Shown here one piece after another: positions 41,277 through 50,830 of a stretch of DNA of 64,000 nt (position 1 is its first letter; each line of letters starts with the position of its first letter). Below the pieces are notes generated by a model. It did not search any database. It had not been told where the DNA came from and saw only the letters and a list, made by a program, of their open reading frames with translations. The DNA comes from Euphorbia lathyris (Eukaryota > Streptophyta > Magnoliopsida > Malpighiales > Euphorbiaceae). The translations under genes and the position numbers were made by a program. The stretch is from contig NC_088914.1 of NCBI RefSeq assembly GCF_963576675.1, positions 21,183,001-21,247,000 of the forward strand, read 5' to 3'.

Positions 41277-43970
41277 CTAGTCTCCTGGATCAAGATATTG
41301 CACTTCTTCGAGGACTCCAATTGGGATATTCTCATAAAACGGCTTAAGTCGGTGGCCATTTACTTTTTGCACATTCCCATTCTTCAAGCTCTGAGTTTCC
41401 ACTGCACCATCAATATTCATGTCACACTGCTTAATCGCCCATAAGGCTCTGTGTTCTGGTTTGGGTGCCTGCAAAATAGAAGGTAATGGGCGTTGATTAG
41501 CACGAGAAATTGTTTTAACATCAGAATTTTCCGGTTTTGATTTTAGCACTGCCATTTCTGGCATGACTTCCTGCACATCTTCTCTAAGCTCCATGCCCTT
41601 CTCCTTTATTTCATCGTACACATTCAGACTTTCCTCAACAACCACCTGCAACTTATCTTCCCTAAAAATCTCAAAAACTTGCTGAGTTATTGGTTCGACA
41701 ACATCTATACCACAAACAGAATGCACTTCATTAGGAAATTTCATGGTATCATTAACATCAAATTGAACAATTTTACCATCAAACTCCATAGTCAGTGTTC
41801 CTTTGTGAACATCGATTTTTGTCCGAGCTGTTGTTAGGAATGGTCTACCTAACAGGATTTCTGATGAATCTGAAGGGTGATCTTCATCTTCCATGTCTAT
41901 AACATAGAAATCAACTGGGAAAATTAAACCATTAACCTGAACTAGAACATCTTCCAACAAACCTTCGGGAAAAACAATAGATCGGTTAGCAAGTTGAAGC
42001 ACTACTCCTGTTTCCTCAAGAGGTCCAGCATTTAAGGACGAATAAATAGACATAGGCATGATATTTATAGACGCTCCTAAATCACACATTGCCCTCTTAA
42101 TGCTAGTATTCCCAATTTGACAAGAAATTGCAAACATACCTTTATCCTTACATTTTTGGGGCATTTTGCCTTGGAGTACAGCAGACACATTCTCAGCCAT
42201 GACAATCTTTTCATATCCAATTTGTTTTATCTTGTTAGCACACAATTCTTTGAGAAATTTAGCATACCGAGGGATTTGTCTAATAACATCAAGCAATGGA
42301 ATATTTACCTCAACCTTGCGGAACGTCTCAAAGATGTCTTTCTCCTCCTTTTCTTTCTTTGATTTGGCTAAACGACCAGGGAAAGGTGGTCTAATTACCA
42401 AATGTGTGTGTTGATTTGTGGCTTTTTCTTCGGATGACTTACCAGTTGAACCTTCTGTCTCATTTTCGAATACCTCCTCTTTGCTTACAGATTTCTCTGA
42501 CACAGGCTGTTCTGGTTCGAAAGCAGATTTAGTGCTGGGCAAGACTAAATCTTTTCCACTGCGAAGTGAGATTGCACTCACATTTTGCCTCGGATTTGCC
42601 TCAGTTTGCGAAGGTAACTTCCCATGGGACTGTATTGCACTCAGAGTGGTTGCTATCTGACTCATTTGTTTTTCCAAGTTTTGGAAGTTTGCTTGAACAT
42701 TGGCATTGACCTTGCCTTGTTCTTCCTGGAATTTCAGCAAGTTAGACATAACAGACTGATCAATAAAACTAGACGCCATACCTGAATTTAGATCCGTTTG
42801 AACGGGACTATATTGTTGAGGTCTTTGGTACTGTTGGGGAATATTCGGTTGAACCACATTACTTTGCGGCTTGTAGCTGAGGTACGGATGATCCCGCAGT
42901 CCAGGATTACATGTATTCGAGTATGAATCATACTTCCTTGGGGGATGTCCCTGATATCCGAGGACAGCATTGATCTGTTCCGGTGTACCTTCGTGCAATG
43001 TGGGACATTCATCTGTGGCATGTCCAGTAACTGTACAGATCCCGCATGCCTTAGCTTGAACTGCTGTCCCTACAACCAAATTTTGAACAAGAGACGTCAA
43101 AACATTTAGTTTTTCCTCAATGGAAGAAGTACTTACCTCATAAGTTTTCCTTGGAGCATCTTGTTGCTTCCCAAATTGTTGGGAAGTTGCTGCCATACTT
43201 TTGATCAGCTCTTTAGCTGCAGTTGGCGTTTTATCAAAGAGGCTTCCCCCACTAGCAGCATCTATCATCTTTCTTTCCATGCCTAACATTCCCTCATAAA
43301 AAGATTGAATCAAGGAATGTTCAGTTATCCCATGTTGGGGGCAGCTTGCACACAGCCTTTTGAACCTCTCCCAATAATCATGGAGTGTTTCAACATCCTT
43401 TTGCTTGATGTCGCTGATCTCTCTACGGATCATCGCTGCACGTGAGGCTGGAAAATACTTTTCTAAGAATGCTTGAGCCATGCCAGTCCATGTTGTGATG
43501 GATCCGGAGGGCAGGTTGAGAAACCAATCTTTAGCTGCATCCTGCAAAGAAAAAGGAAAAGCTCTTAATTTCACTTGTTCCTCAGTAATTCCTTGCGGAC
43601 TCATACCTGAACAGATAGCATGAAACTCTTTTAGATGATTATGCGGGTTTTCGCTTTCCATCCCATGGAATTTAGGCAAGGAATGAATCAGCCCCGACTT
43701 AAGCTCAAAGGTCGCATCCAAGTTTGGGTATGTGACGCACAAGGGTTGCTGATCTGCTTGAGGTGCATGAAGTTGCCTCAAAGTTCGTTCCGCCATTGGT
43801 TCTACTTCAGATGGTTCACTTTCCTCGCTGGAAATTTCCTCTTCTTCACTAGAACTGGAAGTTTCAGCACTTTGTAATTTCTGCAACCTCACTTCTTTAC
43901 GAAATCTTCTTACTAGCAATTCAATTTCTGATTCAAAAAGCAGTTGCTTTGAAGTTTCAGACCTGGTCAT
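41277..43970 (-). CDS. Athila gag-protease ORF fused in frame to integrase tail remnants
   Basis: An intact 897-codon ORF. Residues 1-80 are charged. About 90-250 form the gag core (HLKEFHAICSGM, AAKDWFLNLPSGSITTW, LHDYWERFKRLCASCPQHG). The zinc knuckle CGICTVTGHATDECP is near residue 315. NPGLRDHPYLSY and ISLRSGKDLVLP follow. The protease carries CDLGASINIMPMSIY (catalytic Asp) and ILLGRPFLTTA. After about residue 830 the text changes to EHRALWAIKQCDMNIDGA and QKVNGHRLKPF, which match the C-terminal ends of Athila integrase. RT, RNase H and most of integrase are thus removed without breaking the frame. The ATG is only 27 nt past the primer site. Confidence 0.87.
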   Translation of the reverse strand: MTRSETSKQLLFESEIELLVRRFRKEVRLQKLQSAETSSSSEEEEISSEESEPSEVEPMAERTLRQLHAPQADQQPLCVTYPNLDATFELKSGLIHSLPKFHGMESENPHNHLKEFHAICSGMSPQGITEEQVKLRAFPFSLQDAAKDWFLNLPSGSITTWTGMAQAFLEKYFPASRAAMIRREISDIKQKDVETLHDYWERFKRLCASCPQHGITEHSLIQSFYEGMLGMERKMIDAASGGSLFDKTPTAAKELIKSMAATSQQFGKQQDAPRKTYEVSTSSIEEKLNVLTSLVQNLVVGTAVQAKACGICTVTGHATDECPTLHEGTPEQINAVLGYQGHPPRKYDSYSNTCNPGLRDHPYLSYKPQSNVVQPNIPQQYQRPQQYSPVQTDLNSGMASSFIDQSVMSNLLKFQEEQGKVNANVQANFQNLEKQMSQIATTLSAIQSHGKLPSQTEANPRQNVSAISLRSGKDLVLPSTKSAFEPEQPVSEKSVSKEEVFENETEGSTGKSSEEKATNQHTHLVIRPPFPGRLAKSKKEKEEKDIFETFRKVEVNIPLLDVIRQIPRYAKFLKELCANKIKQIGYEKIVMAENVSAVLQGKMPQKCKDKGMFAISCQIGNTSIKRAMCDLGASINIMPMSIYSSLNAGPLEETGVVLQLANRSIVFPEGLLEDVLVQVNGLIFPVDFYVIDMEDEDHPSDSSEILLGRPFLTTARTKIDVHKGTLTMEFDGKIVQFDVNDTMKFPNEVHSVCGIDVVEPITQQVFEIFREDKLQVVVEESLNVYDEIKEKGMELREDVQEVMPEMAVLKSKPENSDVKTISRANQRPLPSILQAPKPEHRALWAIKQCDMNIDGAVETQSLKNGNVQKVNGHRLKPFYENIPIGVLEEVQYLDPGD

Positions 43971-43997
43971 AAATGGCTTTAAATCAAGTTAGATTAG

Positions 43998-44015
43998 TCC
44001 CCGGCAATGGCGCCA
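43998..44015 (-). promoter_or_regulatory. Primer-binding site of element V (Asp-tRNA type)
   Basis: Minus-strand TGGCGCCATTGCCGGGGA follows the 5' LTR after a 12-nt spacer. It is complementary to a plant Asp-tRNA 3' end with one mismatch, at a different position from the mismatch in II and IV. Confidence 0.75.
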
Positions 44016-44027
44016 AAATTTGACGGT

Positions 44028-44340
44028 TGTCGAATCCACCAAAAATAAAATATAACTTCACAGCCCTCAGGCTTGCACAAGGGTAAGCAAAGGTCGTACC
44101 CAAAGGACTAATACTGATCTAATTGTAAATATAACCAAGCAAATAAATAAAAAGTAAAAAGGGGGAATTGGAATAGTTGATTGTTGTTTCAAGTTAAGTC
44201 CAATTCCGCTCCTTTTAATCATTTGAGTCCTGTGGAGACAAATCATACCAAAACAAGCAATAATATCCGAAATAACACTAAATTAATTAAATAACCTAGC
44301 ACTAAAGTGGACATTTGAACGTTGAATTGGACACTTATCA
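44028..44340 (-). repeat. 5' LTR of element V, internally deleted
   Basis: 313 bp: both LTR ends are present but the 1076 bp equivalent to 37248-38323 are missing, probably with the promoter. Lengths add up exactly (1389 - 1076 = 313). Confidence 0.92.
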
Positions 44341-44345
44341 GCTAG

Positions 44346-44875
44346 CTCAGTATAGACTAAGTATGATGTAATCTATATGCCTTGTCTTTAAGTTTTGTTT
44401 GTAAACACTGACTACCGATATCAATATATCATACCTGCATCTTTCATTCTATTCCTGAGTTATGATATATGTTGTTGTGTACTGAGTTATTATGTATCTT
44501 CAAATTGAATCAGCTATGTCTAACACTTGTAAAACTTATTGATTGAACCCAATACTGATAACATGTTTGACATTGACTTATATGCTTATATAACATTGTC
44601 TTATAAAACTCATTGAACAACAATTTACTCAGCGCCCTCTGAATGATAAAACCTTCCGCTTAAACACTGAGTAAAATAGAATATGTTACATGAGCTGACC
44701 TATCTGAAAAACTGACCTTAGACTTACTCGATTAAACCTTTAAATGTTTAGAGTAAAACTAAGTCAGCAGCTCAACCCTTACGGGGGAGTTTGCTAAGTT
44801 AGGTCAACTATCATGGGGGAGCTCAATACTGAGTTCCTCGCTGAATAGTTTTGCCAACATCAAAATGGGGGAGTT
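44346..44875 (+). other. 3' untranslated region and purine tract of element VI
   Basis: It begins after the GCTAG duplication left by element V and is rich in CTGAGT and ACTCAG words. Three GGGGGAG purine blocks occur (about 44780, 44814 and 44866). The last, AAAATGGGGGAGTTT, abuts the 3' LTR and is the polypurine tract. Confidence 0.75.
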
Positions 44876-46227
44876 TGTTGAAACACCTTTCCACATAATT
44901 TTGATTTGACAAAATTGTTTAAGTATAATTGAAAAACATATTCTAAACACACTAAGTTTAAATGCTTTGATTTATTCTACTAATGTGTTTGTTCAATGTT
45001 GAGTTAAATTGTTTATAAGACACAAGAATTAAAAGGCCCAAGCCCAATACGAAAGTCAAAGCCCAAGTCAGACAACTCAAGACAACTCCGCCCGCGTTTA
45101 TCAAAACGATGTCGCTGTGTACAAAATGCAACTCAGCAAGAGAAGGATCTAGAAGACCTTCAGGGAACAACTTCGGAACGAAGCTGCTGAGTTGATTCGA
45201 CAAAGCGTACAAGAAAGCAGCTGGCTAAGGAAAACTTCCAGACAAAGTATTTCCACTTCGGGTAAAATTCAGACGACACAGTATGTTGTCCAGTTGACTT
45301 TACCATAAATAGTGAGACACTTTGCCGAGCTGACCAAAAGCTGACCGAGGACAGAAGATACACAAATCTGATTGGCCGAGAGCTCTGAGCAAGTCAGGAT
45401 GACAACGATAGGAAGCCGTTTCCCTCCAACGGTTATTTCGAAATTCGAAATGACCGATGCCTCAAGACGTCTCTATAAATAGTGCCATCAGAAGCTTCAT
45501 TCCACACAGAACTTGATCAAGCCATTACGCTGAACAAATTTTTACGCAAGTTCTGCAAGCAAGAAGTAAAGCAAATCTTACACTACATTTCATATATTTG
45601 TGTAAAAGTTTAGAGTGATTATTCAATCATCTAAGGTGTCTTAGCAATCATTGTTTAGGACAAACACTTATCATTTCTAGAGATTAGAAAGGAGAGGCTG
45701 AGTACTCGGTTATAGTACTCAGCGAGAGATTAGGATTGAGTAGAGGTATAGAGGAAGGTAATCTTGTTATACTCAGTTGCTAAGATTGTAAAAGGTTTGA
45801 GGCTCTACCTTTAAAGAGCTCAGTAGAGGATTCGAAATCTCGGAACGTGTTCCGGGGACAGGACGTAGGCTTAGAAGAAGCCGAACCTGGATAAATCTGC
45901 TGAGTAACGTATTTCTTACCTTAAACTCCTTATATATATTGCTTGCTTAAATAAACAAAAACTGACCAAGTAAAGAGGTCAAGCTGAGTTGTGCGCATCG
46001 AACATCTGAGCTCAGGAATAGACTTTAAGTGCTATCTCCTGACTCAAGTCAAGAAACTGACCTAGTCACCAGTTGACTAAGCCAGTATCTTACTGATTAC
46101 TCAGCGCCGCTGTTAAAACCTTTTCTCTTGAGAAAAGAAGTCTGCCCTAAATCTTTAAAAAGTTTAAATAGTTCCTAACCCCCCCCCCCCCTTGGAACTA
46201 TACTTGTAACGTTATAAGGGACCAGCA
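44876..46227 (+). repeat. 3' LTR of element VI
   Basis: 1352 bp, nearly identical to 28216-29564. The C-run inside AGTTCC...GGAACT has 13 C here versus 10 in the 5' LTR. It is followed by the CACAT target duplication at 46228-46232. Confidence 0.93.
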
Positions 46228-46658
46228 CACATTACAACCCCAACTCGAGGCTGTTTTTGATATCATCGGAGTCATATAGCATAGTAGAGGAACTCGGATG
46301 AACGTGCAAAATCAACGTAATCCTAAGCAAGAACATAAGCCGAGAGTAAACACTTTAGCCACCAAAATTGTGTGAAATGAGTGAACTACCTATGGTGAGG
46401 TGTTTTACTTGGCGATCCCCTCAAGCTCGTTTAATTGAACATGTGTCCTTTCGCTTAAAACATATGACCTATGATAATTGAAATGCGGCTTTTGGATATC
46501 GTGTCTCTACTTTGTATTTCCGAATGCATGTGATTACAGATGCTCGAAATTATATCAAACACCTAGTCAAACCGGGAGGTTTTCTAGCTTGTTTGTGATT
46601 ACGGGTTTAGTTTTTTAGTTTACTTGGGGACAAGTAAAGTTTTAAGTGCGAGGAGGTT
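46228..46658 (+). other. Distal internal region and purine tract of element IV
   Basis: It starts with the CACAT target duplication of copia VI. Near its end TTTACTTGGGGACAAGTAAA (46619-46638) forms a stem-loop, followed by GTGCGAGGAGGTT and the 3' LTR at 46659. No coding sequence can be supported. Confidence 0.75.
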
Positions 46659-48320
46659 TGATAGGGGTCAAAAAACCCTATCTTTGGGTACGGTTTTAGG
46701 ACGGGTTTTAGTGTTATTTAGTTAATAAGCGAGCAATTCTCGCATTTAAATGATTTTGTGTGAGTTAGTTAGAAATTGGAAATGTTTTATTTACATTTCG
46801 CTGTTTAGGCTCATTTTGTGATCAATTTAGGCAAATACGGCCAAATTGGCATGCATATAATAATTCCGTTATCTTTTGAAGCTAATTGATCCGTCAAAAG
46901 TCGCACCAAACGAAGCGTTTGCTCAAATAAGCCATTGGCGGGTCAATTTAGCCTTTGGACTAATGTTATCTGGAGTTTTTGTGCATGCGCAGGGATAAAT
47001 TCGGGCGAAGAACACATTGATTGGCATTCGGCAAACACGCGGAGGCGTATCAGGCAAGACAGCTCGCCGAGCAGGCTATGCCTGCTCGCCGAGCAGGCCC
47101 CTGGAGGCTTGCTCACCGAGCAGGCAATTGCCTGCTCGCCGAGCAGGCTGGCAGAGGACTGCTCGCCGAGCAGGCAATGCCTGCTCGCGACGAGCAGCGC
47201 CTGCTCACCGAGCAGCAGTGCCTGCTCGGCGAGCAGACCTGCGAGAATTGGTCAAAAAGACCAATTCCGCCCCCACGACGCCACGATGGACTCCACGACT
47301 TCCTACCTGCATAAGGACACAAAAATAGGTCAAGAAAAGGGCCCGAGCCGCATCTATAAATAGGATTTTTCCAATGTAAATTAAATATCTTTTTTCTTTG
47401 TAATTTTCTTAGCTTTTCATCTTGAGAAATCCACTCCACCTCCTCCATATCCTTCAAACCTCCATTGAAGACACCTCCGAAGCTCCGTTCACCGAGGATT
47501 GCTCAAGCTCCATCCTTAAGTCCTAGGAAGACGCCTGCATTGGTAGACAGGTTCCCTGAAAGGGATTTTTCTTCTTTTATATTCTGTCTAGCCTCTGATA
47601 CATGTTATGAATCCTAGGCTCATTGTAACTTCGTGACAATACTTTCATCTTTGATATATATTATAGTTCTTGTTCATTCAATTGTTTTAATGGTTTAATC
47701 TTTGTCTTACGCTTTGTCTGATTGGTTTAACTCATTCGATAATCCCTAAATCAAGTTGGCACATATTGCGAGCTGAATCTGACCTAGTCAGTGCCTATAG
47801 GATTGACGACCCTATAGAAGATTAAGCCCAAATTGCTGAGCCTTAGAGCTAGTTTCGGCCTTACAAGGGAATCACGAACTAGGGACTTTAGGAGGATAGG
47901 TCGGGTTAATCGCCTCGGACACAAGTGACTTAGGTTTTAATTCAATTGCTTAAACAATCTATTTTCATTATCATCGTATCCCTTCATGTTCCTTCGGGTA
48001 ATTGCATTGGTAAAAGATCACTTAGGAGTAGTTTAACTTAATTAGGGGTAGAATAACTTAATTAGGCGTAGAATAACTTAGTTAGAATCAGATAACTTAG
48101 CTAGGAATAGTATAATCCAACCTAGGAGTAGATTAACTTAGAAAAACCAAATCAAAACCCCCAAAGCCTAGATAACACCTGAGACCTAGTAATTCGATAC
48201 TTGCAGAAATAAATCCTGTGGACGATAACCTGGACTTAATCAGAAATTTATTACTTGATAACGACGGGGTACACTTATCCCTTAGTGAGTCTCGCGGTGC
48301 GACTGCCGTGAGGCGCATCA
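46659..48320 (+). repeat. 3' LTR of element IV
   Basis: 1662 bp, homologous to 23806-25453, with its palindrome array at 47062-47236 and TATA box at 47355-47362. It is followed by CCCTC, the target duplication, and then by the resumed protease of element III. Confidence 0.93.
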
Positions 48321-48325
48321 CCCTC

Positions 48326-48958
48326 CGTGCAAGAACCTTTCCCCTGGTTGGATTGTCAGAAATAGAAGTCCCCGTAAAGGGAATCATCTCTCTCCCTACG
48401 ATCCTCGCTGAGGGCGATGAGCAAATAGAGGACACCGCTGAATGGGTAGTGGTGGACATCCCCTTAGCTTACAACGCCATCATCAGAAGACCTCTGCTGG
48501 CTGGCCTCAAAGCTATGATTGACATCTCCGACCTATGCCTGACCCTGCCACATCGAAGCGGCAAAATCACCATCCAAGGAGACCGCATCTTGGCCAAGAA
48601 ACTGCAATGGGAGGCAACTCAACCTCGGATGGCACTCTATCTTGAGGACGGCCTGATGGATATGAGGGGGTACAATCCCACGCCAATTGAGCCATTCGAC
48701 GACTGCCTAGTCGGGGAGAACAAGACACTGAAGATCGGGACCAAGCTCCTGCCTCCGCTGGCCGATGAAATAAGGGTCGTTCTAGCTGAATATTCGGACG
48801 TATTCGATTGGTGCACCGAAGATATCACAGGCGTTTCACCCGAGCAAGCAACCCACAAGTTGAATATCGACCCTTCTGTCGAGCCTCTAAAGCAGAAGAA
48901 ACGGGTGCAAGCAAGCACAAGTAGGCAGCTATCAAGGCAGAGATCGAGAAGCTTTTAG
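48326..48958 (+). pseudogene. Protease end and RT start of element III
   Basis: After removal of element IV the reading continues with a protease tail (FPLVGLSEIEVPVKGIISL; AYNAIIRRPLLAGLKAM, the ILGRP-type motif) and the protease-RT linker (VLAEYSDVFDWCTEDITGV, HKLNIDPSVEPLKQKKR). The frame is lost at about 48915-48960, where a frameshift plus a TAG separates it from the RT fingers (AAIKAEIEKLL). Apparent initiation before 48326 comes from the element IV LTR and is not real. Confidence 0.8.
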
Positions 48959-49690
48959 CTGTAAAATTTATTCATGAGGTCCACTATCCGGATTGGCTTT
49001 CTAATGTTGTACTTGTAAAGAAAGCCAGTGGAAAATACCGCATGTGTGTAGACTTTACCGATGCTAATAAAGCGTGCCTCAAAGATTCTTACCCGCTGCC
49101 TAACATATATCAGCTTCTCGACCAGACAGCTGGTCATAAAACCCTGTCGCAGTTTGATGCCATAGCTGGCTTTCAGCAAATACCTCTGGACCCAGCCGAT
49201 GCTGAGAAGACCTCCTTCATAACGCATGAAGGCATATATTGCTACAACGTAATGCCTTTCGGCTTAAAGAATGCAGGGGCCACATATCAACGACTGATAG
49301 ATAAGATGTTTTCTCACCTCATCGGCAAGACGATACAAGTATACATCGACGACATGGTCGTCCTGAGCATTGATGAAAGCGACCACCCGCGTGACTTGGC
49401 GGAGGTGTTTAAAATTTTCAAGGATTACAACCTCAAGCTAAACCCGGAGAAATGTTTCTTCGGCATTCGTAGCGGCAAGTTCCTTGGTTACGTGGTTTCG
49501 AAGAAGGGTATTGAGCCTAATCCCATGAAGGTCGAGGCAATTTTAGAAATGAAAGCACCACACAATTTACAGGGGGTTCAGAGACTCAACGGAAGGGTCA
49601 TCGCCTTGGGGCGGTTCATCTCCTGCTCGGCACAGCGTTGTTTGCCTTTTTACAAAGCAATAAAAAAAAGGAGCATCCCTTAAAATGGTC
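48925..49690 (+). pseudogene. Reverse transcriptase of element III
   Basis: AEIEKLLAVKFIHEVHYPDW, VVLVKKASGKYRMCVDFTD, LSQFDAIAGFQQIPL, YNVMPFGLKNAGATYQRLID and the catalytic VYIDDMVV are all present, followed by LNPEKCFFGIRSGKFLGYVV. The palm residues needed for catalysis are intact in this fragment. The upstream frame is broken (48958) and the fragment ends at a stop near 49681 after an A-run, which probably caused a frame change. The wording VCVDFTDANKA is characteristic of Tat-type elements. Confidence 0.85.
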
Positions 49691-50048
49691 TACGGACTGT
49701 CAGGCGGCATTCAACGCCATCAAAACTTTCCTCGCCACGACGCCCCTACTATCAGTACCAAAGTAGAGCCGGGACATCCAACTGTACTTCACCATCACCG
49801 ATGAAATCGTGGCAGTGGTTCTCACTCAAGATGAAGGAACGGAGCTCTATCCAATTTACTTCTTGAGCAAGGTGCTCAAGGGAGCAGAGATCCAGTACTC
49901 CGAGGTTGAGAAGGCCCTTTTCGCCATTACACAAGCATCCGAGCGCCTACGGCCATATTTCCAAGCACATACGGTAGTCGTCAAGACCAATTATCCTCTC
50001 AAGAAGGCAGTCCAGAAACCAGAGGTCTCCGGTCACATCACTAACTAG
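49690..50048 (+). pseudogene. First RNase H domain of element III
   Basis: The segment carries the gypsy RNase H remnants AVVLTQDEGTELYPIYFLSKVL, YSEVEKALFAITQASERLRPYF and VVKTNYPLKKAVQKPEVSG, ending at a TAG at 50046-50048. The start (near 49690-49800) is shifted and holds a stop at 49765. It lies directly after RT, as in all Ty3/gypsy pol genes. Confidence 0.75.
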
Positions 50049-50079
50049 TCGGTCCGACTGTCGCAGTTTGATATACGCT

Positions 50080-50830
50080 TTGAACCCCGCACTACGATCA
50101 GAGCTCAAGTGTTATCCGATTTCATTGTCGAATTCATCGGGTCATCAACCAACGACCCCACCCAGGTACAAGCTCACAATAGCGACCTGTGGACCATGAG
50201 TGTGGACGGATCCTGTGGCTCGGGGTGGGCAGACGCAGGCATCGCCATTCAGGGACCCAACAACCTCCGCTTACGATACGCCGTCTGACTTGATTTTCCA
50301 ACCACAAACAATCAAGCGGAGCTTGAGGCTCTGATTGCGGCCCCCCGGCTAGCCAAAACAATGGTAACAAGGCACCTGACAATGTACTCAGACTCCAAAC
50401 TCATCGTCAGCCACGTCAGCAGCACTTACAGAGCAAAGGACCCAACAATGTGTCAATACTTAGAGCTCGCCAAGTCCCTGCTCGAGGATCTCAAAAGCAA
50501 GGGAGTAACCTTCACCCTTACGCTCGTACCGCGAGAGGAAAATGAGGAGGCAGATGCCATTGCCGCTCTCGCAGCAGGCGAGCAATCCAGTGACCCGCAT
50601 ACCCTTATAGAAACTGCTGCGGTCCCAGCCACCAACACCCAGTGCTCTTTGCAGATTGACACGGAAAATGCAGCAGCAAACGGTTGGAGAAGTCCGATAA
50701 TCAGGTACCTAGAAAATGGAACCCTGCCGGAAGATAGGACGCAGGCATCCCTCGTGGTTCGGCGATCCTGGCGGTATGCAATGCATGACGGCCTACTTTA
50801 TCGAAAGTCGTCCAGGCACCCTTAGTTACG
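50080..50830 (+). pseudogene. Second (archaeal-type) RNase H domain and linker of element III
   Basis: Wording RTTIRAQVLSDFIVEFIG leads into a second RNase H: WTMSVDGSCGSGWADAGIA (first Asp), NNQAELEALI (Glu), MYSDSKLIVSHVSS (Asp), VPREENEEADAIAALAAG (last acidic site). A TGA lies inside at 50286-50288. From 50361 the frame is open for 154 codons to 50825. Two successive RNase H domains are a mark of Tat-lineage elements. The remainder leads to the integrase zinc finger. Confidence 0.78.

Larger units (their letters stand above)
37092..44340 (-). mobile_element. Element V: reduced Athila-type gypsy element (gag-protease only)
   Basis: On the minus strand the 5' LTR is at 44340-44028 and the 3' LTR at 38480-37092, with TGATAAGTGTCC starts and TTCGACA ends. 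The target duplication GCTAG is at 37087-37091 and 44341-44345. The primer site (44015-43998) reads TGGCGCCATTGCCGGGGA, Asp-tRNA type with one mismatch. One long ORF (43970-41277) encodes gag-protease with remnants of the integrase end; RT, RNase H and the integrase core are absent. It is inserted in copia VI just after ORF3. The 5' LTR lost 1076 bp after insertion. Confidence 0.93.
28216..46227 (+). mobile_element. Element VI: SIRE-type Ty1/copia retrotransposon with extra ORF, containing element V
   Basis: LTRs at 28216-29564 and 44876-46227 start TGTTGAAACACC and end in CA; the target duplication CACAT is at 28211-28215 and 46228-46232. The primer site TGGTATCAGAGCC (29567-29579) is of initiator-Met-tRNA type and the purine tract AAAATGGGGGAGTTT precedes the 3' LTR. 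Order gag, protease, integrase, (RT deleted), RNase H is Ty1/copia. A long extra ORF behind pol and the RT wording of its relative VII indicate the SIRE lineage. Element V is inserted 11 bp after the extra ORF. It cannot move by itself. Confidence 0.94.
23806..48320 (+). mobile_element. Element IV: non-autonomous LTR element with gag-derived ORF, containing copia VI
   Basis: LTRs at 23806-25453 and 46659-48320 start TGATAGGGGTC and end GCGCATCA. The target duplication CCCTC is at 23801-23805 and 48321-48325. An Asp-tRNA-type primer site follows the 5' LTR, and a purine tract (AGTGCGAGGAGGTT) precedes the 3' LTR. The internal region encodes only a gag-derived ORF (25673-26635). Copia VI (28216-46227) is inserted in it, so IV itself is about 6.5 kb. 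By eye its LTRs differ at a few tens of sites plus rearrangement of the palindrome array. It is a passenger element needing proteins in trans. Confidence 0.93.

Noticed and set aside
42117..43877. Several short plus-strand frames across 42117-43877
   Set aside because: They are shadows of the 897-codon minus-strand gag-protease ORF.
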